DNA from: Alphaproteobacteria bacterium
Lineage (GTDB): Bacteria; Myxococcota_A; UBA796; GCA-2862545
Assembly: GCA_020632875.1 (NCBI GenBank)
Contig: JACKET010000026.1
Span: 1-64,000, forward strand
Direction: 5' to 3'
Length of the DNA stretch: 64,000 nucleotides
This document shows, one piece after another, positions 1 through 8,518 of the stretch. The translations under genes were made by a program, and so were the position numbers. How positions within the stretch are numbered: position 1 is the first letter of the stretch; every line of letters starts with the position of its first letter. The notes under the pieces were generated by a model, which saw nothing but the letters and a program-made list of their open reading frames with translations, was not told where the DNA came from and did not search any database.

Positions 1-1794
1 GCCCTCGAGGAGCAGGAACAGGTGCGAGCTGCCCCCGGGCCTCGAGAACGTGTTCTCGCTCGTGGTCACCTGGCCGGCGTCCTTTCGGGACTTGAACTCG
101 CGCGGATAGGCCCAGAACACCGTGGGGAGCGGGCCGTCCGCGGGCTTCCAGCCCGGAGGCGTGTAGATCGTGGCCGACAGCTCGAGCCCGTCTTCGCGGG
201 TGTAGGTGACGAGCTCTTTCTGGACCTTCGCGAACTGGGGAGCCCAGTCTTCGAAGTGCGTGATGGGCCGGACCTTCTTGCCCTTGCGGACGAAGTAGTT
301 CGGCGGCTCGGCCTGGGACTCGCGGCGGGTGACGAGGTGGGTGCCCGCGTCGTCGAGGACCGCGGCGAGCGTCTCGTAGTAGGGGTCCTGCGCGGTCCAC
401 AGCCGCTTCGTCTCCTTCTTCGCGAGGTCGAAGCGATCGAGGAACGGGTACAGCCCGGCGGGCGTGGCGCCCCGGCCGCTGAGCAGCAGGGAGCCCCCGT
501 CGGACTGGAGCACGAAGCGGCCGAACGCGTTCGGCTTCGTGATCGGGGTGCCGGGATCGGCGTACGCGTCCTGGTAGCTGCGGTCCCACACGAGGTCGGG
601 CTTCGCGGACGGCGTGTCGGGGCGGATCCGCCACGTCATGAGCTGGCGGGTGTCGTACCACCACTCCTCGGCCAGCGCGAGCTCGCCGTCGCCCCACGTG
701 ATGCCGCCGAAACGCAGCGTCGTTCGCCAGAGCTCGCGCGGCTCTCCGTCGAACGGCGCGTCGAGGAGCGACACCGCGTCGCGGTGCTCGGCTTCGCGTC
801 CCGCGTCGCCGCCGTCGAGCGCCTCGACCATCCACAGGGTCGCGGGTGCATCGGAGCGCCAGCCGATGCTGCGTCGGCCGGTGCGGACGCTGCCGAACGT
901 GACGGGCACCTCGTCCGCCAGGGGCAGATCCGCGATCGGCACGATGCGACCGGGCTCTTCGAGCGAGTGCACCTCGGTCTTCACGGGGAACCGCTCGAGC
1001 GGCACGTGGTAGCTCCACGGGCGGTGGTACGTGTCGACCAGCGCCCAGGCGCCATCCGGGCTGACCGACACGCCACCGATCAACGCGTTCGCCATCAGCG
1101 CGTCGGAGGTGCCGTCGAGCCGCACGTGCACGAGGTCGGACGCGAGGTAGTGCTCGAACAGCGCCTCGTCGTGCGTGTCGTTCAGGAGGTTCGTGAACGT
1201 GCGCGCTGGCGCCTTGCGGCCCAGGCTCTCGTCGATCTTCGGGCCCACTGGGATCTTCGCGCGCTCGGGCGGATTCCCGCGCTCCTGGGCGACCAGCGTG
1301 CACAGCAGGCCGGCATCGCCCGGAAGCCACGTGCAGGGCGCGCCCGTCACCGCGTTCAGGCCCGTCGCGAGCTTCGTGCTCTTGCCGGAGGTGTCGGACA
1401 GCCACAGCTCGATGCCGGTCGGCGTGGTGTTCGTCCACGTGAACCGGTCGCCCTCCCAGCTCCAGTCGACGTTGCGGATGCGCGCGTTCGGCGGGATCTG
1501 CACGTCGCGGTCGGCGCCCTTCTCGAGCTTGCCGATCCGCATCCCGCGGTACGCGTACTCGCGGGAGGGGCCGTTGGTGTCGGGGTTGAGCTTGAGGCCC
1601 GCGACCTTCACCTCGGGCTCGGCGAGGTCTTCGAGCGTGCGGAGCGCCGGGCGGTCGAGCTCGAGCATCCACACCCGATCGGGGGAGAACGAGACGCTCG
1701 GGGGATACCGGGCGTCGAGGATGGCAGCGATCGCGTCGGGCGGCTGCTGGTAGGGGAGATCGGCGGCGATGGCGGAGAAGAGCAGCGACAGCAA
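1..1794 (-). CDS. S9-family prolyl oligopeptidase-like serine peptidase (C-terminus cut by window)
   Basis: This is a secreted or periplasmic peptidase. The 598 codons seen start at a TTG with GGAGG five bases upstream and encode a short signal peptide (MLSLLFSAIAA, then DLPYQQPP). The middle reads as the beta-propeller of S9 enzymes. The visible end contains KELVTYTREDGLELSATIYT and, a little further on, PTVFWAYPREFKS, a pattern I associate with the glutamyl endopeptidase/S9D branch just before the alpha/beta-hydrolase catalytic domain. The catalytic Ser-Asp-His triad would lie beyond position 1, so activity cannot be judged. The gene diverges from the TIGR02996 gene with only 34 bp between start codons. 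The family call is firm; the substrate is unknown. Confidence 0.82.
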   Translation of the reverse strand, partial: MLSLLFSAIAADLPYQQPPDAIAAILDARYPPSVSFSPDRVWMLELDRPALRTLEDLAEPEVKVAGLKLNPDTNGPSREYAYRGMRIGKLEKGADRDVQIPPNARIRNVDWSWEGDRFTWTNTTPTGIELWLSDTSGKSTKLATGLNAVTGAPCTWLPGDAGLLCTLVAQERGNPPERAKIPVGPKIDESLGRKAPARTFTNLLNDTHDEALFEHYLASDLVHVRLDGTSDALMANALIGGVSVSPDGAWALVDTYHRPWSYHVPLERFPVKTEVHSLEEPGRIVPIADLPLADEVPVTFGSVRTGRRSIGWRSDAPATLWMVEALDGGDAGREAEHRDAVSLLDAPFDGEPRELWRTTLRFGGITWGDGELALAEEWWYDTRQLMTWRIRPDTPSAKPDLVWDRSYQDAYADPGTPITKPNAFGRFVLQSDGGSLLLSGRGATPAGLYPFLDRFDLAKKETKRLWTAQDPYYETLAAVLDDAGTHLVTRRESQAEPPNYFVRKGKKVRPITHFEDWAPQFAKVQKELVTYTREDGLELSATIYTPPGWKPADGPLPTVFWAYPREFKSRKDAGQVTTSENTFSRPGGSSHLFLLLEG

Positions 1795-1815
1795 GGGGGC
1801 CTCCGGCTGCCTGGT

Positions 1816-1821
1816 TATCCT
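1816..1821 (+). promoter_or_regulatory. -10 box TATCCT, leaderless spacing
   Basis: TATCCT ends 7 nt before the ATG at 1829, so transcription would begin at or next to the start codon. There is no purine-rich ribosome-binding site in front of this ATG. Confidence 0.55.
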
Positions 1822-1828
1822 CTCCACG

Positions 1829-2587
1829 ATGCTGCCGTGGACTCTCCGACGTTGGCTCGGGCTCCCCGACCCCGAGCCCGAGCACGGGCCGGTCGAGCCG
1901 GCGCGACCCCTGGCGCCGAACCCGGCCTGGAACCACGATCTCGCGATGGCCGTGCTCGAGGGGCGCGACGCGCGCGAGCCCTACCTCGCCTACGCCGACT
2001 GGCTGGCCGCGAACAACGACCCACGTGCGGCCCTCGTGCGCGGCGACGACTCCGTGCTGGAGGCGCATCCGCAGCACTTCCTCGGGCCGCTTCTCTACCA
2101 GGAGGGGGTGACGGTCACCTGGCGCTGGGGGTTCTGGGAGTCGGTGACGATCGACCGGGAGTGGGACGCCGAGGCGGTGCCCGCGCTGGTCCGCGAGCTG
2201 CTGCGCCACCCGAGCGCGCTGGTGCTCGACGCGCTGGTCGTGCGGGCGGACTGCATCCCGGCCCTGGCGGACGTCCTCGCCGACGGCGACGTGCTCCCGC
2301 TGCGCACGATCGAGGTCGATGCGCGCGGTGGGCTGCTCGGCGCCTGGGCGGCGGTGTGGTCGCGCGTCCCCGCGCTGCGCTCGCTGTCGATGGCGGGGCG
2401 CGCCGTGTCGCTCGGCGACATCGACCTGCCGTGCCTCTCGCTGCTCGCGATCCGCGGCGCGCTCGACGCGCAGGCGCAGTGGTCGCTCGCGCGGATGTCC
2501 GCGCCTTCGCTCGCCGCGCTCGACCTCGACGCCCCGCTCGACCCCGAGCCGGCCGCGCAGCTCGCGGCGCGCTTCCCGGGCCTGTGA
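1829..2587 (+). CDS. TIGR02996 domain protein with leucine-rich C-terminus (STM4015-like)
   Basis: The function is unknown. Residues about 33-68 (WNHDLAMAVLEGRDAREPYL, then AYADWLAANNDPRAAL) match the TIGR02996 repeat-companion domain known from myxobacteria and planctomycetes. The rest is leucine-rich with loosely repeated segments (VPALRSLSMAG, LPCLSLLAIRG, APSLAALDLDA), as in degenerate leucine-rich repeats. The ATG was chosen because a -10 box sits 7 nt upstream. It overlaps the next gene by 4 nt (GTGA), so the two are probably co-translated. A pairing of a leucine-rich protein with an ATP-grasp protein recalls the STM4014/STM4015 cluster of Salmonella; that link is from memory and is not proven here. 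Confidence 0.7.
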   Translation: MLPWTLRRWLGLPDPEPEHGPVEPARPLAPNPAWNHDLAMAVLEGRDAREPYLAYADWLAANNDPRAALVRGDDSVLEAHPQHFLGPLLYQEGVTVTWRWGFWESVTIDREWDAEAVPALVRELLRHPSALVLDALVVRADCIPALADVLADGDVLPLRTIEVDARGGLLGAWAAVWSRVPALRSLSMAGRAVSLGDIDLPCLSLLAIRGALDAQAQWSLARMSAPSLAALDLDAPLDPEPAAQLAARFPGL

Positions 2588-3705
2588 AGCTCCTCGTCCT
2601 CGGGAACCCGGAGAACCGCCGGGTGGCGCTGTTCGTCGACGCCGCGCGCGGGCTCGGGCTGCCGGAGCCCGACGTCGTCCCCTGGGCGGCGCTCGCCCGC
2701 GATCCGTCCGTGCTGCTCGGCTTCCCGGACGAGCCTCGCGTGGTGCGGCTCGACAGCACCGGCGAGAACGCCGAGGTCGAGGCGCTGCTCCTCGCCCGGG
2801 GCCACCGTGCGGCGCTCGGGTACGGCTGCGAGGTGATCGAGCCCGGCACGCAGCGGGGGTTCGGCCAGGTGCTGGGCCCGCGGCAGGCCCACCTCGGGTT
2901 CCTCGACCTGCTCGATGTGCTGCAGGGTGTGCTCGCGGAACGCCCGTCCTGGCGGGTGCCTCAGCCGTTCGACACCATCCGGGCCTGCTTCGACAAGGAC
3001 GCCACGGCGAACGCGCTCGCGGCCGCCGGCGTCCCGGTGGCGCGCGCGGTCCCGTGTCGCACGGCCCGCGAGGTGCTCGACGCGCACCTCGCAGAGGGCC
3101 GGGCGCTGTGGGTGAAGGTCACGTGCGCGTCGAGCGCGAGCTGCCTCGCGGTCGTGCGGGGAGGGGCGCAGCCGCATGCCATGACGACCCTGCGCGAGAC
3201 CGACGCGGGGCGGTTCAACAGCCTGCGCGTGGTGCGGGTGCAGGGCGATCGGCTCGAGCCGATGCTCGACTGGCTCCTGTGCGAGGGGTCGCGCGTCGAG
3301 GTCGACGAGCCGAAGGCCCGTCTCGACGGGGCGTTCTTCGACCTGCGGGTGCTCGTGATCCGCGGGGAGCCCCGGTTCGTCGTCGTCCGTCAGTCGCGCC
3401 ACGGGATCACGAACCTCCACCTCGGCGGCTGGCGCGGCGACACCGAGGCGCTGTGGGCCGCGCTCGGCTCGGCCGGTCGCGCCGCGCTCCTCGACCTGTG
3501 CCGCGCCGTGGGAGAGGCCCTGCCGTGCTGGTACCTGGGCATCGACGTGCTCGTCGCGCCGGGGTTCGATCGCTTCTGCGTGCTCGAGGTGAACGCGTTC
3601 GGCGACCTGCTCCCGCGGCTCGAGAACGCGGGGCTCGACACCTACGGCGCGGAGATCGCCGCGCTCCTACCCAGCGGGACGGGGCCGGTGCTACAATCCC
3701 CGTAG
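2584..3705 (+). CDS. ATP-grasp protein, STM4014 family
   Basis: This 373-residue protein begins at a GTG inside the previous stop codon. Its N-terminus MKLLVLGNPENRRVALFVDA is the signature I associate with STM4014-family proteins. Central and C-terminal parts look like an ATP-grasp fold: FDKDATANALAAAGVPVARA (the lid-to-central segment of RimK-like ligases), VKVTCASSASCL, and the acidic, Asn-ending metal site FCVLEVNAFGDLLPR. ATP-grasp enzymes join a carboxylate to an amine or thiol through an acyl-phosphate; the substrate here is unknown. The radical-SAM and phosphatase partners of the Salmonella cluster are absent. A PAAR gene follows, but from its own promoter. Confidence 0.68.
   Translation: MKLLVLGNPENRRVALFVDAARGLGLPEPDVVPWAALARDPSVLLGFPDEPRVVRLDSTGENAEVEALLLARGHRAALGYGCEVIEPGTQRGFGQVLGPRQAHLGFLDLLDVLQGVLAERPSWRVPQPFDTIRACFDKDATANALAAAGVPVARAVPCRTAREVLDAHLAEGRALWVKVTCASSASCLAVVRGGAQPHAMTTLRETDAGRFNSLRVVRVQGDRLEPMLDWLLCEGSRVEVDEPKARLDGAFFDLRVLVIRGEPRFVVVRQSRHGITNLHLGGWRGDTEALWAALGSAGRAALLDLCRAVGEALPCWYLGIDVLVAPGFDRFCVLEVNAFGDLLPRLENAGLDTYGAEIAALLPSGTGPVLQSP
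3692..3697 (+). promoter_or_regulatory. -10 box TACAAT for the PAAR gene
   Basis: TACAAT lies inside the last codons of the ATP-grasp gene, 49 nt before the PAAR ATG. It implies a leader of about 43 nt that carries the CGGAGG ribosome-binding site. No clear -35 box was seen. Confidence 0.4.
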
Positions 3706-3746
3706 TGAGCGCTCTCGCTCCGACTCCTTTTCCTCGGAGGTCGTCT

Positions 3747-4034
3747 ATGCCGCCAGCAGCTCGTATCGGTGACATGCACGTTTGTCCGGCCTTCAACGGC
3801 CCCGTGCCGCACGTCGGCGGGCCCATCGTGCTCGGTTGCTTCACCGTCATCGTGGGCGGGATGCCGCAGGCGCGCGTCGGCGACATGGCCATCTGCGTCG
3901 GTCCGCCCGACAGCATCGCGAAGGGCTCGGGCACCGTGCAGGTCGGCAAGCTCCCGGCGGCGCGGATGGGCGACACCACCGTTCACGGGGGCAACATCGT
4001 CCTGGGGCTCCCCACCGTGATGATCGGTGGCTGA
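3747..4034 (+). CDS. PAAR-domain spike-tip protein
   Basis: This 95-residue protein has repeated PAAR-type turns: MPPAARIGDMHVCPAFNGPV, GGPIVLGCFTVIVGGMPQAR, VGDMAICVGP, and GTVQVGKLPAARMGDTTVHG. PAAR proteins form the conical tip of type VI secretion or other contractile injection spikes, often binding zinc through His and Cys residues. CGGAGG lies 9 nt before the ATG. The next gene begins inside its last codons, which is the usual place for an effector or adaptor. No other secretion-system gene is in the window, so this is an orphan tip. Confidence 0.88.
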   Translation: MPPAARIGDMHVCPAFNGPVPHVGGPIVLGCFTVIVGGMPQARVGDMAICVGPPDSIAKGSGTVQVGKLPAARMGDTTVHGGNIVLGLPTVMIGG

Positions 4035-4740
4035 CGCCGTCGGCGGGGGCGAGAGCGGGCTCGGCCGGCTCGGCGTCCTCGATCTCACCAACCCGCTCGC
4101 GGCTCCCCCCGCGGTCCTCGGCGGGCCGCCGATTCCGGCCGTGCAGCTCGAGCCCGCGCACGACGACCTCGCCCGCATGGCGCTCGCGTTCGGTGTGGTC
4201 GTGGGCGCGATGTCCGAATCAGGGCTTCCGCGGGCCGCCGACGGGTTCGACCGCGCGCCCGACCTGCGGGTCGGGTTCGGCGGTGCCCTGTCGGCCGCCT
4301 ACGCGATCCTCGGCCTGCCCGCGGGGCTCGATGTCGCCGGAGCGATCGACGAGGACGGGCGCTTCGAGACGACAGCGAGCGGCGACAGCTTCGACGCCGA
4401 TGGGGCACCGGTCGCCGATGCCTTCACGCCTCCGCTCGAGCTGCTCGAAGAGGCCGACGAAGCGCGCGCGTTCGGGGCCGTGGCTCCCGAAGAGGCGTTC
4501 GCGGCGGTCCCCGAGGCGGCACTCGCCGCCGACGAGCCCGTCCACGTCGCATCCTTCGCGGCCGAGACGCGCGACGTTCTCGACTTCGGGGCGAACCGGG
4601 CGAAGACCTGGTCGTGGAGCACGGGCGACGACCCGACCGACGACCCGGATGCCGACCCGTCCTGGTCCTTCCAGGAGTCGACGGTGGTCGATCGACCCGC
4701 GTCCACGACGCGGCGGGGGCAGGGCAGCCAGGACGCCTGA
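4027..4740 (+). CDS. PAAR-coupled acidic protein of unknown function
   Basis: The GTG start overlaps the PAAR stop by 8 nt, so the two are translated together. The 237-residue product is acidic and rich in Ala, Asp and Glu, with no signal peptide or clear membrane helix. The first 110 residues look structured (HDDLARMALAFGVVVGAMSE, LRVGFGGALSAAYAILGLPA). The last half is probably disordered (TGDDPTDDPDADPSWSFQES). I do not recognise a family. By position it could be an adaptor or cargo for the PAAR tip, or an immunity protein; no toxin motif is visible. Confidence 0.6.
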   Translation: MADAVGGGESGLGRLGVLDLTNPLAAPPAVLGGPPIPAVQLEPAHDDLARMALAFGVVVGAMSESGLPRAADGFDRAPDLRVGFGGALSAAYAILGLPAGLDVAGAIDEDGRFETTASGDSFDADGAPVADAFTPPLELLEEADEARAFGAVAPEEAFAAVPEAALAADEPVHVASFAAETRDVLDFGANRAKTWSWSTGDDPTDDPDADPSWSFQESTVVDRPASTTRRGQGSQDA

Positions 4741-4756
4741 GGGCCCGTGGTTCTGG

Positions 4757-4762
4757 TAGAGT
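4757..4762 (+). promoter_or_regulatory. -10 box TAGAGT
   Basis: TAGAGT lies 33 nt before the ATG at 4796, leaving a leader of roughly 27 nt that contains the GGGAGGG ribosome-binding site. Confidence 0.4.
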
Positions 4763-4795
4763 GGCCCCGTCCGGGCGCTCCGGGCGGGAGGGTTC

Positions 4796-5293
4796 ATGTC
4801 CTACTTCGACCACGTGCAGTGCCACAGCTGTGGCGCGCGGATGGATCCGGAGAAGCTCGTGCCGGGGCCCGGCGAGATGCCGGCCTGCCCCTACTGCGGC
4901 CAGACCCTCAACATCACCGATCTGTTCGGTGTGAAGGATGCTTTCGTCGGCATCGACGACGGCGAGGGCAACGACCACTCCCTCGACGACCTCGTCGGCG
5001 GTGACCTGTACGACTCCCGCTACCCCGGCGGCCGGCCCGGCCCGGTCGACGACGCCCCTCCGCCGCCACGCCAGTCCGCGTCCCGCGGCCCCAGCGCCGC
5101 CGACGTGATGCGCGGCGGCCGTGGCGCCCCGCAGCGCTCGGCCCCCCGCGCGCTGCCCGGGCCCACCGCAGGCGGCGCCCAGAACGCGCTGATCCGCCGC
5201 GGCGGCGCCGACCGCGACGACTTCGACGACGACCCGCCCTCCGGCGCTCCCTCCGCCGCCGACCTGCTCCGCCAGATGAAGAAGAAGCGGTAG
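4796..5293 (+). CDS. Zinc-ribbon protein with disordered tail
   Basis: The 165-residue protein starts with a four-cysteine zinc ribbon: CHSCGARMDPEK followed by CPYCGQTLNI, two CxxC knuckles about 24 residues apart. The rest is Asp-, Pro- and Arg-rich and likely disordered, with a short repeated motif PSAADVMRGG and PSAADLLRQM that could be a docking helix, then a basic end MKKKR. GGGAGGG precedes the ATG. The role is unknown; such proteins often bind nucleic acid or another protein through the ribbon. Confidence 0.65.
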   Translation: MSYFDHVQCHSCGARMDPEKLVPGPGEMPACPYCGQTLNITDLFGVKDAFVGIDDGEGNDHSLDDLVGGDLYDSRYPGGRPGPVDDAPPPPRQSASRGPSAADVMRGGRGAPQRSAPRALPGPTAGGAQNALIRRGGADRDDFDDDPPSGAPSAADLLRQMKKKR

Positions 5294-5295
5294 CC

Positions 5296-5319
5296 GAGCC
5301 CAGGCCGAAGGCCGGGCTC
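5296..5319. terminator. Hairpin between convergent genes
   Basis: Arms GAGCCC/GGGCTC and GGCC/GGCC form a 10-bp stem with one bulged A and a GAA loop, three bases after the zinc-ribbon stop. The following 30 bases repeat the AGGCCGCAGG pattern. It lies between convergent genes and may work in both directions. No T-tract follows on the + strand. Confidence 0.5.
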
Positions 5320-5363
5320 CGAGGCCGCAGGCCGGGCTCGCAGGCCGCAGGGCGGGCTACCCC

Positions 5364-7514
5364 CTAGAACTGCGCCCGGGCGCCGAGCAGGGGCAGCAAC
5401 GTGGGCCCGCGGACCCAGCCCTGCTCGGAGTAGTCGTAGTTCCAGGCGGGGTAGAGCTGGGCGGAGGCCTTCGGGACGTACCAGACCTCGGCGCTGGTCG
5501 TGAGCTTCCAGCGGTTGAACGGGAAGGTCCAGGCGACGCGGAGGTCGAGCTTCTGGTAGAGCGGCAGCCGGGCGCCGTTGTTCGGGCCCGGAGTCGGGAT
5601 CCAGCCGTCGGTGGTGCCGTCGTAGACGCTGCCGTCGAGGGGGGTGTAGGGCAGGCCGGAGCCCAGCCGGTAGCGCGCGCCCAGGTTGAGCTTCGGCGTG
5701 GGGTCCCACGAGGCGACGATGCCGAGGTTCACGGGCTGATCGCCGTCGGCCCACTGTTTCGCGTCGCCCGTGCCGACCGTGCTGCGCGCGTAGGCCGCCC
5801 AGCCGTGCAGGAACATGATCTCCTTGATGCGGTACCGCCAGGTCAGCTCGATGCCGTAGGCGTCGCCGCGGTCGAGGATCTCGGCGGGCCCGTCGATGGG
5901 GAAGATCATCACGTCGGTCAGCCACTTCCGGTAGGCCTCGACGTTCAGGGTGAGCCTCCCCGCGACGGTCTGCTCGACGCCCGCGGCGGCCTGCCAGCTC
6001 TTCGTGGTCGGGAACTTCGGGTCGCCGGTGCCGGCGAAGAGGTGCTCGCTCGGCGGGCGCTGGGTGTAGCGGCCGCCCGCCGCGCGTAGCTCGGTGCTGT
6101 CCGACACGCGCCAGCGGGCCGCGAGGCGCGGCTCGAACGACGCGTTGCTCGTGGTGCTGTCGAAGCCCATGCGCACCGAAGGCATCACGCGCACGCCCTC
6201 GAAGCCGGTGTGCAGCGTGCCGTACACGCCCCCCGACGTGCGCGACAGGCGGTCGTCGACCGGCACGCCACGCGCCAGCGCGGGCGCCTCTTCGGCGACG
6301 AGCACCCGCCCGAAGCCGGGGTCGGTGACCTCGAGCGCCACGCGCTCGGTGCGCAGCTCGTAGCCGAGGTCGTACCCGGAGTATCGACCGAATCGCCGGC
6401 TCGCGTCGAGGCGCGAGTTCAGCGACAGGGTGCCCTGGCGCTGGGCACCCGAGCTGGTCAGCTCGCCGGAGAGCCTGTCGTTCACCACCCCGACCACCAG
6501 CCGGCCCCAGTCGTTCCCGGCGTTCCAGTGGTGGCGCACGCCGGCGACCTGGAAGCGGCGGGCGTACTCGAACTGCGGCGTGTCCTCTGCCTCGACGGGG
6601 TCGAGCAGGTCGAGCTCGCCGGCGGCGCGGTGGTAGCTGTCGCCCGCACCCCAGAAGAAGAAGCCCGTGCCGCGCCGCGCGTCGCCGTGCTCGGCGCGCA
6701 GGGCCCAGTCGGCGAAGACCGGCCACACGGTGTACTGGTCGCTGCTCTCGCCGGCGAGGTCCTGGTACGACCGGCGCCCGCTCGCCGCGACCCACCACTT
6801 CTTCCCGAGCGGCGCAGACAGCTCACCGCCCGCGATCACGAAGTTCACGAACGCCGAGCCGTGCAGGCCCTCCGGCCGCTCGCGCGCGCTCTCGGCCTCG
6901 ACGATGGCCCCGACGCTGTCGCCGTACCGCGCGCCGAACGTGCTGCTGTAGAGCTCGAGCTGGCCCAGCTGGCTCGCGGGGAACACCGAGGCGTACTGGT
7001 TGAAGTGGTACAGGTACGGCACCTCGATGCCGTCGAGGTAGTAGCGGCTGTCGTGGGGTGCCGAGCCGCGGATGGTGAGGGTGCCGGCCGAGGGCGAGTA
7101 CTCGCGCTGCACCGCCACGCCCGGCAGCGACTGCACGAGCCGCACGGCGTCTTCGAGATTGCCGGGCGTCTCGTACGCCATCTCGGCGTCGACGACGTGC
7201 CGGCTCACGTCGGGGGTGGGGCGGAAGGCCTCGACCACGACGACCATCGGGCCGCGCCCCTTCTGCAGGAACACGCGAACGGGCTTGTCGAGCGGCGGGG
7301 TGACCTCGACCTCGGTCGTGCGCAGCCCCTCGGCGGAGATCACGAGCACGACGGGTGCGTCGACGTCGAGCGTCAGGCGCCCGGCGGCGTCGGTCACGTG
7401 GATGGCGTCGGCCCCGGTGACCTCGACCGTCGCGCGCACGGGGTCGCCGGAGCCCTTCTCGAGCACGCGGAGATCGACGGGCGAAGCGAGCGCCAGGGAC
7501 AGGAGCGCGATCAC
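5364..7514 (-). CDS. TonB-dependent outer-membrane receptor
   Basis: This 716-residue protein should be an outer-membrane beta-barrel that takes up a ligand with energy from TonB. A signal sequence (MIALLSLALASP) leads into a carboxypeptidase-regulatory-like domain (residues about 12-90). The plug domain follows, with PGNLEDAVRLVQSLPGVAVQ, TLTIRGSAPHDSRYYLDGIE and LYSSTFGARYGDSVGAIVEA. The barrel runs to a terminal phenylalanine (LLGARAQF), the usual BAM signal. The GTG start overlaps the upstream lipoprotein stop as GTGA. No TonB/ExbBD or transporter is nearby, so the ligand is unknown. Confidence 0.9.
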   Translation of the reverse strand: MIALLSLALASPVDLRVLEKGSGDPVRATVEVTGADAIHVTDAAGRLTLDVDAPVVLVISAEGLRTTEVEVTPPLDKPVRVFLQKGRGPMVVVVEAFRPTPDVSRHVVDAEMAYETPGNLEDAVRLVQSLPGVAVQREYSPSAGTLTIRGSAPHDSRYYLDGIEVPYLYHFNQYASVFPASQLGQLELYSSTFGARYGDSVGAIVEAESARERPEGLHGSAFVNFVIAGGELSAPLGKKWWVAASGRRSYQDLAGESSDQYTVWPVFADWALRAEHGDARRGTGFFFWGAGDSYHRAAGELDLLDPVEAEDTPQFEYARRFQVAGVRHHWNAGNDWGRLVVGVVNDRLSGELTSSGAQRQGTLSLNSRLDASRRFGRYSGYDLGYELRTERVALEVTDPGFGRVLVAEEAPALARGVPVDDRLSRTSGGVYGTLHTGFEGVRVMPSVRMGFDSTTSNASFEPRLAARWRVSDSTELRAAGGRYTQRPPSEHLFAGTGDPKFPTTKSWQAAAGVEQTVAGRLTLNVEAYRKWLTDVMIFPIDGPAEILDRGDAYGIELTWRYRIKEIMFLHGWAAYARSTVGTGDAKQWADGDQPVNLGIVASWDPTPKLNLGARYRLGSGLPYTPLDGSVYDGTTDGWIPTPGPNNGARLPLYQKLDLRVAWTFPFNRWKLTTSAEVWYVPKASAQLYPAWNYDYSEQGWVRGPTLLPLLGARAQF

Positions 7515-8506
7515 GGGTCGACCTCGAGGATCACGCGCTCGCCGGCGATGGCGTCGCGGGTGCAGCGGTGCTCGAGCAGCCACGTCGGGTCGAACGCACC
7601 CCCCGAGACCCCCGCGCAGTCGAGCGTCTCGGCGTCCCACGTGTCGGTCGGGTCGGCGGGCTCGACGGATCCGAGCGCGATGCCCGTGGGGGACGCGTCG
7701 TCGGCTGCCAGGACCGCCCACACCCGGCCGGTCGGCTGCCCCTCGGCGGGGACGAAGCGGTTCGCGACCCAGACACCGGACGGCGTTTCGCCGACGAAGA
7801 GCTCGGTCGCCGCGAAGCCCGAGTGCGAATCGGCGATCTCGACCCCGACGACCGTGATGGCGCCCGGCTCCCCGACGCTGCGTTCCTCGATCTCGAGATC
7901 GTCGACCACGAGCTCGCCGGCCACCCAGTCGGTCGTCTGGTGGTCGAGCTCGAAGAACGTGCCGTCGCCCGTGGCCATGAAGCGCCCGAGCCCGTCGGAC
8001 ACGCCTTCGAGCGTGAACCGCGCGAACCCGCCGGGCGGGACGCTGTGCGAGGCCGTCGCCGACCAGTCGCGGCGGACCTCGAGCGCCAGGTCTTCGCCGG
8101 CGACCGTCTCGACGTCCACGCCGTCGACCCGGGCCGTGGTCAGGCGGACCTCGGCTTCGGAGCGGCCCGTGACGTCGAGCTCTGCGCGCAGCACCTCGTC
8201 GCCGAGCACGGCCAGCACGGCCAGGCGGTCGCCCTGCACCGCGAACGACGGCGCGGGGCCGAGCCCGACGCCGAACGTGCCCGCGGGGATGTCGGCCGCG
8301 TCGCCCACCGCGTCGATCCAGTACCAGTCGATCTCCGCGGCCTCCGACGACCACGGTCGACCGTCGACGATCAGGGCGAGCCGTGGCTCCACGAAGCCCC
8401 CGCGCACCTCTGCCGTGACGGCCGCGATCCGGGTGCCGACGAGGTCGTGCCGATCGCGGCCGAACGGGGCCTGACATCCGGCCAGCATGGCGAGGAGGAG
8501 CCACAT
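7511..8506 (-). CDS. Putative lipoprotein, partner of the TonB receptor
   Basis: The 331-residue product begins MWLLLAMLAGCQAP, a short type II signal with the lipobox cysteine at residue 11. The rest is beta-rich, with no family I recognise. It lies directly upstream of the TonB-dependent receptor and overlaps it by 4 nt, so it is likely a surface or periplasmic partner of the receptor. A TATCCT box 6 nt before the ATG implies a leaderless transcript. Confidence 0.7.
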   Translation of the reverse strand: MWLLLAMLAGCQAPFGRDRHDLVGTRIAAVTAEVRGGFVEPRLALIVDGRPWSSEAAEIDWYWIDAVGDAADIPAGTFGVGLGPAPSFAVQGDRLAVLAVLGDEVLRAELDVTGRSEAEVRLTTARVDGVDVETVAGEDLALEVRRDWSATASHSVPPGGFARFTLEGVSDGLGRFMATGDGTFFELDHQTTDWVAGELVVDDLEIEERSVGEPGAITVVGVEIADSHSGFAATELFVGETPSGVWVANRFVPAEGQPTGRVWAVLAADDASPTGIALGSVEPADPTDTWDAETLDCAGVSGGAFDPTWLLEHRCTRDAIAGERVILEVDP

Positions 8507-8512
8507 GGAGGC

Positions 8513-8518
8513 AGGATA
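8513..8518 (-). promoter_or_regulatory. -10 box TATCCT, leaderless spacing
   Basis: TATCCT (minus strand) ends 6 nt before the ATG at 8506. The divergent histidine kinase gene starts at 8519, so the two genes share about 12 bp of control DNA. Confidence 0.55.

Noticed and set aside
22..3705. 1227-codon open frame on the plus strand
   Set aside because: Its first part is antisense to the S9 peptidase, which has recognisable motifs on the minus strand. Only codons from 2584 on are a real gene (ATP-grasp).
5364..8504. One 1046-codon minus-strand frame over the TonB receptor
   Set aside because: The upstream half is Arg/Gly-rich antisense-like translation; the receptor has its own GTG and signal peptide at 7514, and the lipoprotein occupies the other frame.
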